This document shows, piece by piece, positions 62,925 through 64,000 of a stretch of 64,000 nucleotides of DNA (position 1 is its first letter; each line of letters opens with the position of its first letter). Both the position numbers and the translations under genes were made by a program. The notes below the pieces were generated by a model. It was not told the DNA's origin, made no database searches, and saw only the letters and a list, made by a program, of their open reading frames with translations. The stretch comes from Candidatus Thiothrix sulfatifontis. Its GTDB lineage: Bacteria; Pseudomonadota; Gammaproteobacteria; Thiotrichales; Thiotrichaceae. The stretch spans positions 2,666,001 to 2,730,000 of the forward strand of contig CP094685.1 in NCBI GenBank assembly GCA_022828425.1, written 5' to 3'.

Positions 62925-64000
62925 ATGCCTGTACTGCTCAAGCCCCAATTCCCCGCCAACCCCAATGGTCACATCCGCTGGGGGCAACTGTATGGTGCAT
63001 CCCTCGACTGGCTGATTGCCCAATCCGCCCAAGGGTTTGATGGCTTGTTGCTGCTGGCGGTGCCGGATGTGCATAGCGCCTACCAAATGGATGCCGCGCT
63101 GCACTTTTTTGCGCCGGACATTCCGCGTCTCATCTTACCGGATTGGGAAACGTTGCCCTACGACGTGTTTTCACCGCACGAAGACATTATTTCCGAACGC
63201 CTAAAAACGCTGGCAACGCTGCAAAACCTGAAGCGCGGCATTCTGATTGTGCCAGCCACTACTTTGCTGCATCGGCTTGCACCGACCAGTTATGTGCACG
63301 GGCATACTTTTATGGTGCGCAAAGGTTCACCGCTCAATATCGACAAATTGCGCAAGCAACTCGAAGAAGCAGGCTATCGCAACGTCAGCCAAGTCATGGC
63401 GCACGGCGAATACGCAACACGTGGCTCATTGCTGGATTTGTTTCCGATGGGCAGTCATACGCCGTATCGCATTGATTTATTTGATGAAGAAGTGGATTCG
63501 ATCCGCACTTTCAATCCAGAAACGCAGCGCACGGATGTCGTGGTGGATAGCATTGAATTGTTGCCCGCGCGGGAATTTCCGCTGGATGAAGCGGGCATCC
63601 GCACCTTCCGCCAAAATTATCGGGCGCAGGTTGAGGGGGATTTAACCCGCAGCCGCATTTACGAAGGGGTGACTCAGGGCAAGCCGCCAGCGGGGATTGA
63701 ATATTACTTGCCGCTGTTTTTTGAGCATACGGCGACGTTGTTTGATTATTTGCCGAAGAAGACCTTGTTGGTACTCGCTGAGGGTGTGGATGCGGCGGTT
63801 AAGACGTTCTGGGAGACGGTAGAGTATCGCTATGAGCAGCGGCGGCATGATATTGAACGACCGTTGCTTGCGCCGGAGAAATTGTTCCTGACGGCGGCGA
63901 TGTTGGGGAGTTGGTTGGAGGATTACCCACGGGTTGATGTACAACGCGGTAGGGGCGTATTGCATACGCCCTCTTCCTCTTCAACAGAAGACGAGGGAGA
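62925..64000 (+). CDS. mfd: Transcription-repair coupling factor Mfd (3' partial)
   Basis: The N-terminal 358 residues of Mfd, which removes stalled RNA polymerase and recruits UvrA. The UvrB-like domain is recognisable: IPRLILPDWETLPYDVFSPH, EDIISERLKTLATL, GYRNVSQVMAHGEYATRGSL, LDLFPMGSHTPYRIDLFDEE. The ATG at 62925 is taken because it opens the family's first block; the frame is open to the window edge. Near residue 342 the coding sequence runs through a palindromic repeat that adds RGRGVLHTP and an acidic, serine-rich stretch. Confidence 0.93.
   Translation, partial: MPVLLKPQFPANPNGHIRWGQLYGASLDWLIAQSAQGFDGLLLLAVPDVHSAYQMDAALHFFAPDIPRLILPDWETLPYDVFSPHEDIISERLKTLATLQNLKRGILIVPATTLLHRLAPTSYVHGHTFMVRKGSPLNIDKLRKQLEEAGYRNVSQVMAHGEYATRGSLLDLFPMGSHTPYRIDLFDEEVDSIRTFNPETQRTDVVVDSIELLPAREFPLDEAGIRTFRQNYRAQVEGDLTRSRIYEGVTQGKPPAGIEYYLPLFFEHTATLFDYLPKKTLLVLAEGVDAAVKTFWETVEYRYEQRRHDIERPLLAPEKLFLTAAMLGSWLEDYPRVDVQRGRGVLHTPSSSSTEDEG
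63949..63972. repeat. REP-like palindrome inside mfd
   Basis: GGGCGTAT-TGC-ATACGCCC in a GTAGGGGCG context, like the hairpin at 754. It is in frame with mfd as far as the window reaches. A second weaker palindrome (TCTTC and GAAGA) follows to the end. Confidence 0.7.

Overview
The window looks like a chromosomal stretch of a gammaproteobacterium. Family-level resemblances (SdhB/SdhE, Hda, RluA, FxsA, YebE-type DUF533, PA3496-type small protein, long DsbD, MinCDE) all point there. A sulfur-oxidising Thiotrichales (Thiothrix-like) host is my best guess, from the rhodanese, the SQR-like flavoprotein and the cyanobacterial-type D-ribulose kinase. This is inference, not a database result. Most of the window has ordinary housekeeping gene content. 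Three tracts stand out as accessory.

Layout. 1-1.7 kb: the end of a succinate dehydrogenase operon (sdhB, sdhE, a degenerate second sdhE, a rhodanese). 1.8-5.0 kb: an unusual envelope cluster, made of an OmpA/TSP3-repeat protein, a 43-residue membrane peptide, and two proteins that share its membrane anchor and end in a helix-hairpin-helix domain. 5.0-18.7 kb: pgsA-uvrC, a cytosolic-looking subtilase, a DUF2201/VWA protein, pta-ackA-D-ribulose kinase, OsmC, cysS, an SQR-like flavoprotein and a 2OG-Fe(II) oxygenase. 18.7-25.7 kb: an AT-rich acquired block. It holds a RES-domain gene split by an IS5-type element, a TPR-LRR-DarT fusion with a conserved-looking partner gene, and vapBC. 25.8-31.8 kb: groESL with a CIRCE operator and sigma-70 promoter, fxsA, and a PAS-GGDEF-EAL gene split by an IS50/Tn5-type element with a 9-bp target duplication. 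32-39.9 kb: H-NS, dsbD with a doubled N-terminal domain, DUF533, hda, an AI-2E family permease, a CDP-alcohol transferase, an OmpA lipoprotein and rluA.

39.92-53.66 kb is an integrated mobile element in the 3' end of tRNA-Leu(CAG). A P4-type integrase sits beside the tRNA, and an imperfect copy of the tRNA end marks the far border. Nearly all its genes lie on the minus strand. Many are tiny and joined by ATGA overlaps. They include a RecA-like RepA-type ATPase, a Rep_trans replication/relaxase-like protein, two AlpA-type regulators, a ProQ/FinO RNA chaperone, three tandem DUF29 genes, an orphan Phd antitoxin and several unknown membrane proteins. A 43-bp repeat lies at the 3' ends of two adjacent replication-module genes.

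53.7-64 kb: rnr (probable TTG start)-rlmB, then a minus-strand operon of a HAD phosphatase, rmuC and a MotA/ExbB-MotB/ExbD-like motor pair. Next come minC-minD-minE, and the start of mfd, whose coding sequence carries a palindromic repeat.

The most promising undescribed system is the 20.1-25.1 kb module: a RES NAD-consuming domain, a TPR-LRR sensor fused to a DarT-type ADP-ribosyltransferase, and a partner protein, with no recognisable DarG macrodomain or NADAR antitoxin beside them.
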